Source of the DNA: Ignelater luminosus | Lineage: Eukaryota > Arthropoda > Insecta > Coleoptera > Elateridae | Length of the DNA: 64,000 bases | NCBI GenBank assembly: GCA_011009095.1 | Contig: VTPC01090572.1 | Coordinates: 131,935 to 195,934, forward strand | Reading direction: 5' to 3' | Shown here: positions 11,293 through 23,644 of the stretch, in pieces | How the letters are laid out: each line of letters starts with the position of its first letter | How positions within the stretch are numbered: position 1 is the first letter of the stretch | Translations under genes and position numbers: made by a program | The notes under the pieces: generated by a model | The model's database searches: none | What the model saw: the letters and a program-made list of their open reading frames with translations, nothing else | Told to the model about the DNA's origin: nothing

Positions 11293-12520
11293 TATACAGG
11301 GTCGCTAAAAAATATGGAAGCACATTAAGAAATAGACAAATAAAATTTGGAGAACTTAAAGTAGGTATTTTGTGCCATGTTTTGCGAAGATAATTAAAAA
11401 CAAATCTTCAATTGTTTTTTCGTACGGCCGCCATATTGAATTTTTTAAATGGAACGCCCTGTATATGACCCCGTATTTGGATAGGGATTTCCAAGACAAG
11501 TTCAATGATATAAGGGTTGCAACACTTATCTCGAAAGGTTTTGGAGATGAACGCTATTCTTTTGTTAAGGATTTCACTATTAATTTTTACCAAAATCGAG
11601 TTACCCGTGAAACAGCACAGGCAATGGAACTAAAAAAACGATGTGCGATTATTTTATAAGTAATTAAATTAAAAGAAACCAGTAAAAATTCTGCCCTTAG
11701 CCTACTTATTTAAAATAATAGATCGATGCTAGAGCAAACTACATTTATGGTGGAATAAGAACAAATAGTGACAACTTGATAATCACAAAAACACAATATA
11801 ATTTTAAAAAAGTGTTCAGAATGCGCTCCGTTAACTTATTGGCAATGAAACAATCTCTTGAAATTTTTGCAAAGAATTTTGCAAATAATCGGGTGGAGCT
11901 GTTTGCATAACGAATCCGTCCTTTAAGTTAAGAAATCCTTGACAAAAGAATAGTGATTATCTCCAAACCTTTTCAAGATAAGTATAGCAACCCTTATATT
12001 ATTGAATTCGCCTTCGGAATCTCTATCAAGATATGTGGTCATATACAGGGCGATCCATTTAAAGAAAATCAAGATGGCAGCCGTACAAAAACCAATTGAA
12101 GATTTGATTTTAATTCGCTTCGCAAAACATGACAAACAATGCCTACTTTAAGATCTCTAAATTTCATTTATTTATCTCTTACCGTTTTTGCAGAGGCAGC
12201 GTTTCCCTACTTTTTAATAGTGAAACTCCTGACAAAAGAATAGCGATTATCTCCAAAACGTTTCAAGATAAGTATAGCAACCCTTATCATTGCATTTGTC
12301 TTGAAAATCCCTATTCAAATATGCCGTCATATACAGGATGTTCCATTTAAAAATATTCAGAATGGAGGCCGTACAAAAGAACAGTTGAAGATTTGTTTTT
12401 AATTATCTTCGCAAAACATGGCAAGCAATGCCCACTTTAAGCTCTCCAAATTTCATTTGTCTATCTCTTACCGTTTTTGTAGGGACAGCGTGTTTCCATA
12501 TTTTTTGGCGACCCTGTATA
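11293..12520. mobile_element. Long-inverted-repeat MITE, copy 2, with three arms
   Basis: TATACAGGGTCGCTAAAAAA at 11293 faces TTTTTTGGCGACCCTGTATA ending at 12520. The family is that of 6066-6880. Here one forward arm (11293-11660) is followed by two reverse arms (about 11930-12180 and 12200-12520), each carrying the word AATAG(C/T)GATTATCTCCAAA. The simplest reading is one element plus a second partial copy joined to or inserted in its right arm. Small open frames in the arms are repeat shadows. Confidence 0.65.
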
Positions 12521-13320
12521 ACACGACACAGTGTATTCTATATAAAATCAATGGGGAAGATAATAAAAGCATAATTGAATAAATAAATGTCATACAACTA
12601 TCATCTAATATACATAATTTGGAACTTTAATTTAAAGTTATTTTAAAGATTCCACCTAGATGAGTTTCAGGGTCTAAACAAGTTAGTTCCTTTTTGAACA
12701 ATAGAGACTTCTACGGAATAATAAAAAGACTTTTGATGATACTATCTCTACTAATCGATATAATACTTACATCTTGCATTTCTAATATGTCCATTGCATG
12801 TATGCAGTTCTCATTTATTTATTTCCATTAATCTAAAAAGATAAACATGGTTGCTATTGTTTAACCTTCCTATGTTTGCTGCAATTTAATTTTTATTTGC
12901 ATCATTGCTAACTGGTTTTAGAGACATACTATTTATAATACTACTGTAAGACAATAAATTGAATTTATAGCGATTAACCAAAAAAAGTTGGAATCCCAGT
13001 AATGATGGAAATATTACAATCTAAAATAGTAGTTGTCATCATACTGCTTCGAATATACATTTAAAAGAGACTTCATCAAGAAAATGGATTTATAGAAAAA
13101 GTGCTCGAGAAAGATTGGCTGCTAAGAGTGTTGGAAAATTCCATTTAGAGCTTTGTTTGAAAAGACGTCTTAATCATTATGAATACAAAAATCTACTATT
13201 ACTTGAGTTCCGTTCAGATATTTTCATGATTACTGGGTTGCTTTTTCAAAAAAAAAACCTTGGCGTGTTCACAAACGCTACTATGCCAAAAGTATTTTAC
13301 AAGGTCTTTAATAATTCCAG
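12521..13320. other. Intron sequence before terminal exon A
   Basis: AT-rich sequence with no repeat that I can delimit. It ends in TTTAATAATTCCAG, the acceptor of exon A. Confidence 0.35.
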
Positions 13321-13529
13321 ATTTCTTGGAAGTCCGCTCGCAGTATTGGGAACACGTGACGATTGTTCCAATCTTAGCAACCGTCATGTTAGCCGTAACA
13401 GTTTTACTATTGGTGCTGTTCAGACAAAGCCCTGCAATGGTAGCTGGAACTGTAGCAGCCTGTCTTGCCATGATTGGAATATATTTAATTTTAAGCACCC
13501 TTAACGAGAAGCAGATTAAGTTTGAGTAA
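13321..13529 (+). CDS. Alternative terminal exon A (two hydrophobic helices)
   Basis: It follows an AG acceptor at 13319-13320. Joined in phase to the 1912-2050 exon it reads D-F-L-E-V-R-S-Q-Y-W-E-H-V, then helix one (I-V-P-I-L-A-T-V-M-L-A-V-T-V and on to L-V-L-F), a short R-Q-S loop, and helix two (V-A-G-T-V-A-A-C-L-A-M-I-G-I and on). It ends with a charged tail K-Q-I-K-F-E and TAA. At 209 nt it has the same length as exon B, and it resembles B at the start (x-L-E-V-R), at the V-P-I-L / I-P-I-L entry to helix one and at the R-Q turn. An ATG 61 nt upstream extends the open frame but lies before the acceptor. The membrane-hairpin reading is from composition. Confidence 0.6.
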
Positions 13530-14829
13530 TTAATTATATTTAAAAAACAAACTGTTTAGGTTTTTGTTTTTATTATCAATTAAGTTAGTCTCTTCGCTAA
13601 TACCGTGGTATCATATACATAAATAATTTCATTTGATTATACTTATATGAAGGTTGGTCATGACAAATGGCAGATTTCAGTCCGTTTATATTTTGACAGT
13701 GACAGTAGACACAGTAGTATAGGGTATTAATTAGATATTGCAGCTACAAAAAAATTGGCCGAACCTTTCAAGATAAAATGCTAATGAAAACAAAAATTTG
13801 ATAGCTTTTGTTTCTTTTGAGTTATAGCCTGAAGTTTGGTTTTTTTTTCTGATTTTAACAATTACCCTTAACGCCATTCTTTCAAACACAGAGCAAGATG
13901 TTAGAGAAGAAGGTTTTTCCGTTTTTAACAGTCTCTAAGATACTTTACTTGGGTACATTTTTTCAGCTCTTGTTCTCACAAAAAAATAGATTTTCGTGGC
14001 TTACTATTTTATAACTGACAAGTATAGAAACTGTAATAGGCTGTAACTCAGTAAGTAATCAACAAACTATAAGGTACAAGCTGGAACCGAAAAAGTCTGT
14101 AGTTGACTTTCGCTTTCAAATTTGGAAATTTTGAATTAATCAATCAAATTAAAACTAGTTACCTACGGATACAATGTCTAATTCGCCTCAGGAAACCATG
14201 TTTGATGAGCATTAAGTTCCACATACCCCAAGGTGTGGTGTAAGTAGAACCTAAAGCTGTTTTTTGCATTAGGGGGTATTGAAATGATAACAGAGCAAGC
14301 AAAAATAAAAAGGAACCATGTATTCTTTTAGAAAAAAATACAAGTATGTAGAAAAACGATATTTCGCAATATTAAGAACTTAAATTATAAAAATCAAACG
14401 AAACAGTAAACGTAAATTTCCCCCTTTTATCAAACGTGGGAGGCGGTAAGTGCTGGAAGATTTCTTCAGGATTTAAGACACTCTTGTCATCAGTATCCGG
14501 TCAGTGAATGTAGAGGTCGCTCTAACACGTCGAGTAAATTTTACCTCAATACATACACTGGGCAACATATATTAAAGTTCTTTCTTTGGGCAAAATTTTG
14601 CATTTATTCAGTCACCCACTTGTAACGCTGACACGTTACTGCTATCAAATAAAGGATAAACATCCATAAGATGCATATAATTCCCACTATAAGTTCAGAA
14701 CATCTTTGATGTATTTTCTAGTTGGAAATAAGTTCATTGAACGTTACTGTTAATAATTTCTATAACGTCTTGTTGTTCTGTCATCTCGCGTAAGTCTTCT
14801 TCGGGCTCATACTCGTCCGATCCATTCGG
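13530..14829. other. Region downstream of exon A without recognised genes
   Basis: No coding similarity was found. An ATAAATAATTTC near 13620 could serve as the exon A polyadenylation region. The rest is AT-rich with no delimited repeats. Confidence 0.3.
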
Positions 14830-14854
14830 TAATTATTTAAGATTTTCTTTATCG

Positions 14855-15640
14855 TCATTTCGTTATCTTTGCCTCGTTTTCTTTCAACTTTGCGATTGCA
14901 TCTAGCGATGTTATCACCTCGGCTGCTGCATATATTTGCTTTCTTTTTGATTGTAGCTTTGGAGACTGTTTTACGTGTTCTAAGAGTAATTCCTCAAATG
15001 TTTTATTTCGAGAGTTTAATATTGGGATCGCAGGAATGTTGTTCAAACTTGAGAGGGAGTCTGCTTCTTCAGGAGCATACAAAAGCAACGAATGTTGAGA
15101 TGAGCTCGAAGTGTATGGCGCAGGTTCTGCAGTTTCCTTTGAAGTTAAAGGTACATCATGAGCAACTGGTTCCTTTTCTTGCTGTGCACACCACCTTGGC
15201 GGCAAAAACTGCTTTTGGTAACTTATTTCTGTAATTTTTTCTTGGCCATCTTATCAGCTCTTCATCCCACATTAATTTCAAAGGCCTGAATACGCAGAAG
15301 TCCATCGGTTGTAGATTGTGACTTGCATGCGGCGCTAGCTTTAAGAAAAGACTGGACTAGCACAATACTGAGATGCGAAACATGACCGTCATATATTACG
15401 ACAGCTGGTCTCTCAGGGTGTATGTTTTTGATAAAACTATTTGTAAGGAAGTTAGAAAAGGTTTCGGCCTCCATCCATCTATTTTTAATGGCAGCGTAAG
15501 TTGTTCCATCATACTCTTCTTGTTTAGCCGGGATCCACAAGTGCCCCACGTGGTTTTTTTAAACAATTAACGGAGGGAACTTTTCTCCGGCTGCATTGGC
15601 TCCCATCAGAACAATCATAGTTTCTTTTCCTTTTCTTATT
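14855..15640 (-). pseudogene. pogo/Jerky-type transposase relic (DDE_1)
   Basis: Read on the minus strand from about 15640: V-L-M-G-A-N-A-A-G-E-K-F-P-P-L-I-V-F, then W-M-E-A-E-T-F, then V-V-I-Y-D-G-H-V-S-H with the second catalytic Asp. After a frameshift near 15330 it continues A-P-H-A-S-H-N-L-Q-P-M-D-F with the third Asp. A last frame (15205-14855) reads L-P-P-R-W-C-A-Q-Q and then low-complexity sequence. This is the DDE_1 domain of pogo/Tigger/Jerky-like transposases, broken by frameshifts and lacking the N-terminal DNA-binding half. Its upstream side runs straight into an RTE LINE fragment. Confidence 0.7.
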
Positions 15641-15779
15641 TTTTTTGGTAGTCCATCCTCAATGTGCATTGATCTACTCATGAGCGCCTTGCTTGGAAGC
15701 CTGCCTGGTTTTCCTTTAGTCTTTGGTCTACCACAGTTTTCATTCTGCTTAATATTATCTTACGCAATATTATACTTGC

Positions 15780-17700
15780 CATGCATAGAAGGGTTATTTT
15801 TGGAATTTTTATAATTATACCTTGCGACCAATCATCTGGTATCGTTTACGTATTCCAGATTTTGTTCAGGAGGACGTGTAGGATTTCTATAGATCTTTCC
15901 TTGCCTGCTTTAATAAGTTCTATGGGGATATCATTCACGCCTGCGCTTTTACTATACTTCATACTGTCAATTGCTTCCTGAATTTCCTTCATTGTAATTT
16001 TGACTTGGTTTATGTTTAGCGGCTCGCTTCTCTGTAGTTCATCTATATCTCTTGTTTATTTCTTCTTGTACATTTCAGCAAAGTATTCCATCCTTTTATG
16101 ATATCGCCTTCGCTTTTGAGTATTTCTCCGTTTGCTCCTTGTATTCTATTAAGTGGCTTGGTTCTTTTCCCCGTAATGTTTTGTTATTTAGTGTAGGTAT
16201 TTTATCTCTTCTTTGGGCTGCTTTCTCTGCTTCTTCTAACAGATTTTCAAGGTAGTTTCTCTTGTTTTTTCTTACCCTCTTTTTTACTTCTCTGTTTTTA
16301 TTGAAATATTCTCTATGTATTTGGTTTTTTCTTGTTTTGTCTTCTGTATTCAACCATGTCCTTTTTATTCTTCTCCTCTCTTCCATTGTATTCAATGTAG
16401 CGTTTGTTATCCATGGTTTTTGTTTTCCAACTTTGTGTCCAATTGTTTCTTTTGTGCTTTTCTTTACTGTGTCCTTGAAATGTTGCCAAATGTTCTCCAC
16501 CGAAAGGTTTCTAAGTGGGTTAATTTCTCCGATATTCTTTAGAATGTTCTTCTTATACTCCCCCAGTATTTCTTCATTTTCTTTTAATTTAGCAACATTA
16601 AATTTTGTGCGTACTGGTAGGATGTTGTTGCTCTTCAAGCTTATTTTTATTTTCATCATCACTCTTATATCTCGTAGGGAGTTCCTCCATGTTCTTTCTA
16701 TCATCGGTCAGTTTGGTTTCTATAGATACCTTCAGGTGATATCCAAGTTGCTTTGTGATTGTCGTGGTGTTTCAATACAGTACCCGCAATAACTAACTTA
16801 TTTGTCAAGCAGAAGTTTACTAGTCTACGGCCATTTTCGTTAATTCTCCCCATTCCGTATTTCCCACGATGTTTTTCTTGCCTTCATTGTCTTTGCCCAC
16901 TTTTGCATTTAGATCGCCCATTAATAATTTTATGTCCCTCGGTTGTTGCCGTTGTATAATCTCCCAGTTTGCTTGGAGTTCCTCATAAAAGGTATCTTTA
17001 GTTTGATCGTCTTTATATTTCTGTATTTCCCTTTAAACCGTGTCCATATTATCCTTTCTTTTTTGTCTTCCCATTCCAGTAAGCTTTTTGTAATTGATTT
17101 ACATATCATAATAGCTACTTCCCGTTCTTTCTTGGCGGTTTCGTATTCATATCCTGAGTAGAGTATTTGGTTTCCATTTGCAAGTGTCATATTTCCTATT
17201 CCATTCCACCTAGTTTCGCTAAGCCCGAGTATTTTAATCTTGTACTTTGTCATTTCTCTTGAGATTTGTTCGGCTTTGCTTATTTCGGCCATTGTTTGGA
17301 CGTTCCTGCAGCCCAGAAAGAATTTATATTTGTCTCCTATTATATTTATTTGTTCGCTGCCCGTTTTGTTCTCTGTGTCGGTGTTGTAGTTGTGTATTCT
17401 GGTAGTTTTTTTGGAATTTCGTTTAGGATGTTCTTGTCTCTGTTCCATTTCTATATTTGCCCTTGTATAGTAATCTTTTGGTATCCGGTTTTGACCTTAT
17501 TTCTTCTTTTGCTCTATTTCGGATTTCGCGTTGTATACACATCTCTTCTTTTGTTAGATCGGTGTTTATATATACTTGTTCATGTTTAATCAGTATCGGT
17601 TTCTTTTTGTTTTTATCTCGTTTTTATCTTCCATGCTTGCTGTTTTTACCAAACATGTTCTATTTCCCAATTTATATGCCTCTTCTATTTTTACGTTTTT
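15780..17700 (-). pseudogene. RTE-clade LINE relic (endonuclease and start of reverse transcriptase)
   Basis: On the minus strand, 17448-16930 encodes an apurinic-type endonuclease: G-C-R-N-V-Q-T-M, L-G-L-S-E-T-R-W-N-G-I-G and L-Y-S-G. After a frameshift it continues L-L-M-G-D-L-N-A-K-V-G-K-D-N, then W-I-S-P-E-G with N-Q-T-D. The 16704-16096 frame is the basic linker (K-P-W-I-T, R-R-R-I-K). Then I-T-M-K-E-I-Q-E-A-I-D-S-M-K opens the reverse transcriptase, which stops at I-P-D-D-W-S-Q-G-I-I-I-K-I-P-K. The G-D-L-N-A-K-V-G style fits the RTE clade. Most of the RT and the 3' end are missing; the sequence passes into the pogo relic. Plus-strand frames here are shadows. Confidence 0.75.
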
Positions 17701-20242
17701 GTATAATTATTGATGGCCCATTTGGAGGCCCTCTACAAGATGAGGCCCGGGGCGGACCTCCCCCTCCGCTCCCCTTGGGTAACTAGGTAGAAACACTACC
17801 AATACTTATTCATTTAGTTGAGTGCCATTGTTTTCTTTTAAAGAAAGCTGGAATGAATCACAGTCTTGTTATGCAGGAACATAGAAAGACACAACCAACA
17901 TAAATTTTATTATATTTCAATTTATAAATGCATTATAAAAAGCATTAGTTCAAGATTCAAGTTCTATTTCTTAATTATTAAACCAAAAATTGAAAGATAA
18001 CCTCATCAGAATATTAAATTTGCTCAGTCCTACTCGACTTAATTTCGATAACTTAACCAAGATTTTGAAATGGCTTAAGAAAGTAGTTTCTTAGAAATTT
18101 CACAACTAAAAAGAGCGTAATTTGGAATGATCAATTTAAACTGATACAAGTTATTCCAGCTTGTACATAACTAAAAACAAGTACAAAAATGACCTTATAA
18201 AACGTGCAATTATAATTATTACAATCTATTCTGGGAAATAACAACCAATCAAAATTTCCAATGTTGCGTAATCGAAGAATTCCCAATCTTCACATTCTTA
18301 AAGATTTTGTTATTTTTCACGGATTGCAACAAAATCTTCCCAAGGTTCTGTATCTCTTAGGGCGTCCCTGACAGTTTGATAAAAGAATCGACATTGATTT
18401 AAGACAACGTTAATTCAAAACTAGTATCTTACCCCTTTAATAGGTGCAGGGAATCACCGGAATAATCCAAACAAATACCAGGCAAATTGAACAAAAGATG
18501 TCTCTTTATAGAAAAACTTTAATGTTTTTAATACAAGATAGTAATTTGATGAGAGATTCCTATTTTACATTCAGATTCTTCAAGAAAATTTACCAAAACT
18601 TTACATAAAACAAACAAACAACAAAACGCAACCATTCGTTCTGAAATTTGCCAATTGAATGAAGAATGTCAAACTGCAAGACACACAATACAAAAATGAC
18701 ACAAAAAATGTATCTTGAGCAGGAATTGAAATGGGTAGAATTAACTATACATTTTAAGGCAGGTTTAAAAATAATAGATGATTTTCGACCCTTTTTATAA
18801 TTTTTTAATTCAAGTTAAGATCTTTAAATAACTGAGCGATGAAATGAGATTTTTATACGGGACAACAGGGTATATCTAGAAGATACTACTGATTAGAATG
18901 TGATGATTCCAAAGTAAATCAACAGATGGAGCTTTTTGAAAGGGGCGATTTAAATGAAAGAACCCTAAAAATTAACAGTTTTAAATTTAATTAGATGATT
19001 ATGCAGACTAAATTTCAAATCCGACCATAATTTGAGGAAATTTACTTAACAAAAATAAAGTCGTTAGATATCAAAATGACCATTTATTTTGATGGGACTT
19101 TAAGAAATTCAAACATAACCTATTGATTGTGAAAACTGTTTAGTATTATTGAATAGGAAGCGTTTAAGGGATTATTAAGACCCAGTTCTAATGATTTTTC
19201 TCTGCTAACTTTAGACAACTGCGTCATGAAAAACGGGACATTACACTCTTACATTTGCCCTATTTCTAGAAATAACGGAGTTACGAGAGATTGTTGAAAT
19301 CAAAAGAAAAGCAAACTTTAGACTGTAATTCGAAAAATAAACAAACGCCATCAAAGCTTTGAAAACTTGAATCAATAATGTACAGTCAGTTGTTTTGTAG
19401 CTGCATTAATAACACAGATACCCAATCGAATACTACTGCACTTATACAGTATGACCAATTTATCTTGCTAGATGTAGATGAGCAACACATTTCTTAAATT
19501 ATAAAGATCAAAAATTGATAATTACTCAATATGAAGAAATTTTCTGTCTTCCACAGCCATCCCTTTTAAAAATTGGAAACTATATTCTTTAATTCCAAAG
19601 ATATCCATAATATGCAAAGTGTGTTGCCTACCTACTTGTAGCGACTTAGTTTGGACACACTGTATAAGTTATATAAATTTTAAAATTAAGACCTCCAAAG
19701 GGCATTTGGAGTTAAAAAAGTCCTACCACTTGTCAACTTGAGTATTCTAAGTGCAAACTCGATGTCATCTTAAAGAAATAGAAAAGAATGTCATGGTCAA
19801 CCGGCATGTCAAGTTGTCTGGAATGGATTAAGTATATAAAAACGTCATAATTTACTTGACCACGGTTTACTTTTGTACACACTATATTCTACGTAAAACA
19901 TTAATTTTATTTTAACTTATAAAACAGAATCTTTTATCGAATTTTGAAACAATAGAATTTATTCTGTAATTGCATGAGGACTTTAGTTGAAATTAAAATA
20001 AATTTAGCTGTTAGACGAATACAAACGTTTGTTTTATAATTAACCAAGAATAATAAAAGTAAAACTAATAAGTGTAAAATTTATTTTTCTCATTTGTAAA
20101 GTCATAAATAACAGATTCCTAGTATTCTTCAATAACTAGTCGTTACTTGTCATGGTGACAGGTACTTCTTTAGAATGTAATTGCTGTATTTTTTAAACAG
20201 TGTGCAAAGTCAACAAAATACTTGCTTATTTATTATTATTTG
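17701..20242. other. Non-coding stretch with no recognised genes
   Basis: It begins with a GC-rich patch (GGCCCGGGGCGGACC near 17743) beside the LINE. The rest is AT-rich. A TTGGACACACTGTATAA string near 19655 recurs near 26000 and looks like a Tc1-type MITE terminus, but I could not pair it with another end. Confidence 0.3.
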
Positions 20243-20244
20243 TA

Positions 20245-20690
20245 CAGGGATACCCAGACTTAAGCTTACGCTACGACTTTGAATTTACGCGGTTTTTAAA
20301 TCGTCTCGTCGATTCGTCTTTTATTGACAGAAGGCCTCAGTTCAATTGAAAAGGGTTACAAAGTTTGGAAAACATAGACTCTAACGAGGAAATTTTGCGT
20401 GAGAAGAAAAAAATCTTTGATCCGTCATACGACTTTGTTAGATTTTATGAAGCCTTTCATGTCAAAATAACTTCGGTTTATGTTTTTGCAATTCATAATA
20501 ATATAATTTGTTGTTTATCTAAGATTTTATTACATATTTTTCTTCTAAATTATTGTTTTCTTTAGTCTCCGGTCCCAATTAAACATAATTTGTATGTATT
20601 TATATGCAAAATTGTACCCCAATTTACGCGAATTCAGTTTACGCGGTTATCGCTCGGTCCCACCTATCGCGTTACCCCGGGGTATTACTG
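20245..20690. mobile_element. Short pogo/Tigger-like element
   Basis: It starts CAGGGATACCC after a TA and ends GGGTATTACTG before a TA, which fits the TA-CAG...CTG-TA ends of pogo-like transposons. Both sides carry related words such as TTTACGCGG and CCGCGTAAA in inverted order. The middle holds a short frame (20365 onward) reading M-E-N-I-D-S-N-E-E-I-L-R-E that may be a transposase remnant. It is non-autonomous. Confidence 0.55.
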
Positions 20691-21204
20691 TATTTCACAA
20701 TGAAAGTTAAACAACCTCTTGTATGATGACAAAGCCCTATACAGGTTGTCAGTATGTGTTTAAGAATATCTCTGATACCAGAGATGGAAATTTAGGAAAA
20801 GGCAAGCACATTCTTCAAGAAAAGTGATACGCCACTGAAGAAATTGGTAATCTTGTCGTTTTCGAAATCTACATTCAATTTAACAAAGAGTGCTACTCTT
20901 ACTTTTTTCATAAGATGCGTGTTTTCAGTTAAATTCAGTGTTCAGTTAAATATTAATTAGTTTTTGGTAGTGTGGTTACTCGCCAGGGAACTACTATACG
21001 GAATTCAATGTTTTTATTATCTTCCCATTTAACCTTACAGCAAATATATAAATGTAAAGAATGTTTACAATCAAAAACTGTCCAGGATAAAACTAATTTT
21101 ATTTACGTATTATTATTAACGAATTACATTTTATTGTTAATTTTTAATACTAAATGTAAGGTGCTGTATGAAGATGGAGAAATGAATAATATTTTTTTTT
21201 CTTT

Positions 21205-22054
21205 GGGGTGGTATACAAGATGGCTCAACAAAAACGAAACAGACTGAATAACTCCCAAATAATTTTTCGAAAAAAGGCAAAAACACATCGATTTGTATTG
21301 GGAGGGAGACATTTTTTGATATTCAATTCGAACTTTAAACTTCAACCCCGTAGGGGGAGGCGTCAACCTTTCAAGAGTCCATGAGAAAGGTCTTTCAATT
21401 CTCCATACTGCTCTGTTTGAATTTATAAATTCGGTCGATTTGTTTAGAAGATAAAAGGTGTGAAATCTAAAACATAGAAGGCTTCATGATCTTCAACGTT
21501 TTACGTTTGACAGTTTTTTTTTTCATTTAATTGGTATCCACTCTAGACAAGTCTGTCATGTTTATTTTTTATTTTCCTAGTGTGAGCGGCAAGTGAATTT
21601 TCTAATATTTGTTGTTGTTGTAAATTAAGAAAAACTTACATTATGGGTTACTCGATTGCTGAAAGGGTCCAGATGACTGCACCTTTCATTGGGAATAACA
21701 ACAATAACAACGAAAACAAATGTCAAACGTAAAGATTTGAAGATCATGAGGCCTTCTACGTGTTAGATTTCACACGCTGTATCTTTCAAACAAATTAATC
21801 AAATTTAAAAATTTAAACGGGACAATATGGAGAATTGAAAGACTTTTTTATGATGTGCCACTTAAACCCTTTTCCGATTAGAAATTTCTAAGGGGTTGAC
21901 GCCCCTCTCCCTAGAGGATTGAGATTTAGGCTTTGAATTGTATGTGAAAGAATGTCCCCCTCCCAATAAGAATCAACGTGTTTTTGGGTTTTTTCGAAAA
22001 ATTCTTTTCTTGAGAATTATTCAGTCTGTTTCGTTTTTGTTGGGCCACCCTATT
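21205..22054. mobile_element. Long-inverted-repeat MITE of a second family
   Basis: The left arm contains CAACAAAAACGAAACAGACT (21226 on) and the right arm its inverse AGTCTGTTTCGTTTTTGTTG (22023 on). The arms also share the inverse pair GGGAGG(G/A)GACATT and a GGGGCGTCAACC-type word. Inner words such as GATTTCACAC and the Asn-rich ORFs are repeat shadows. The exact outer ends are uncertain by a few bases (GGGTGG at left, CCACCC at right). Confidence 0.65.
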
Positions 22055-23644
22055 AGTGTATGCAGGGTGATTCACATAACGCGCCGTTTAACAATTCGGA
22101 TAGTCAACCCAACTTACAAATTCATAAATAACGTTGATCCATGTTAATCTTCAATTAAATTTATAGAAATACAGTTACTACTTTAGAATGACTATATGCG
22201 GATGTCACGTCAAGCAGCGCCGTTCCTAGGGTATCAGTCGCCCGTATGCAAGACTTTATTCGCCCCCTCTTTCTACTTTTCAAAAATCAGTTGTTAACGT
22301 ATGTCCCGAAAGTTTTAGCACAATTCTCTTAATCTGTATGTACTATACAATAATCTAAATTAAATCATCAACTTTATTTAACATACTTATTAAGTACAGG
22401 AATAATAATTTAAATTAAAGCTCTTTAATGACACTTAGTGTTCTTCTAACATTCTCCATCAGCTCTTGGATAGTAGCAAAATTTATTTATGCTAACTTTT
22501 AAAAACTTCTATGCTTTGGTTGCTTTTCATTTCGTTGTCATAAAGTTTCCTCAACAGAATTACTTAAAAATGTTTGAGACGTTATCGTTTTTAAGCACAA
22601 AGGCCATGCTGTCCTATAGCGTAACGAACTGATGCCAAATTTGGTCACTGGGTATAAACTGGCCCTCGCACGCTCTGTCATCGCTTTGGGCATTTTGGGC
22701 ATCGATTGAAAGTTAATAGTTTCAGTCAGGAAATTCAAAGAATGATGATTACTAGATGACGCTTAACGATTTACTGACTTTTTCATAACATCAACCGCCT
22801 TAATACAAAAGCGATAGCATGCTTAAATAATCACTTTATCGAACCGCTGACATACTCGTTTTGCAATGACACTGGCATGGCATTTGAGAATTATCTTAGG
22901 CTTGATTATTTACACATACCGTTGCAATTTTTGTTTTCATAGCCTAATAGATACATCAAACTAGCTGCTAAAAGGCCTTTAGAATTATCTTTCTGATAGT
23001 GACCAGCCATAGTATGGCTTACCTTTAAAAAATCTAAAACCTACCTCGAAATCAAAAATTATAGGTGGTAGGAAAGTTTTTAACATGTCGCGTCACTGGT
23101 AATGAACCAACACAAATTCAAGGCAGCCGTTTTCGTTATTTCGACAGAAAAAGAATAACAACACTTTTGAGAATTTCTGCTTATGACAGAAAGAAAAAAA
23201 GCACCGTTTTCATCGGTGAACTTCGCCTGAAAAATTAAAAGTACAAACACCCTCTATTTCTAATTGATAATTGAACACCCTGTCCTTTACAAATTTTTTA
23301 ATATTTTCTGCAAATAAATCTTTACACCCGAACGGCAAATATTCTAGAGACGGTCCTGTTAAGAGTTCTGACTGATATTATTTTTGCGTTTGCACATTTT
23401 GTTTATTAAATGGCCCTGTACCCAAAGATATAATGGTATACAGCGTTTCCCAAACTCACGGCTAACGGTTTTTGTGTTTTGTGTTTTGTGTTTTTTTCCA
23501 AAAAGTCCACAACTTATTAGATATTCACTAAAGAAGTGAAGATGAACATATACTATTTTCTTTAACGAACAAGAATATAAAAGGACGGCAAAAAGAGGAT
23601 TTCGGAGAATCTTCTGCGCGATACAAAAACAAAATATGTTCACA
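22055..23644. other. Non-coding stretch
   Basis: A GCAGGGTGATTCACATAACG string near 22062 resembles another MITE terminus. No paired end and no coding similarity were recognised. Confidence 0.3.

Noticed and set aside
16262-16792. 176-aa hydrophobic plus-strand frame, and others at 15596-17786, that look like membrane proteins
   Set aside because: They are antisense to the RTE LINE coding sequence; Lys-rich codons read backwards as Phe and Leu.
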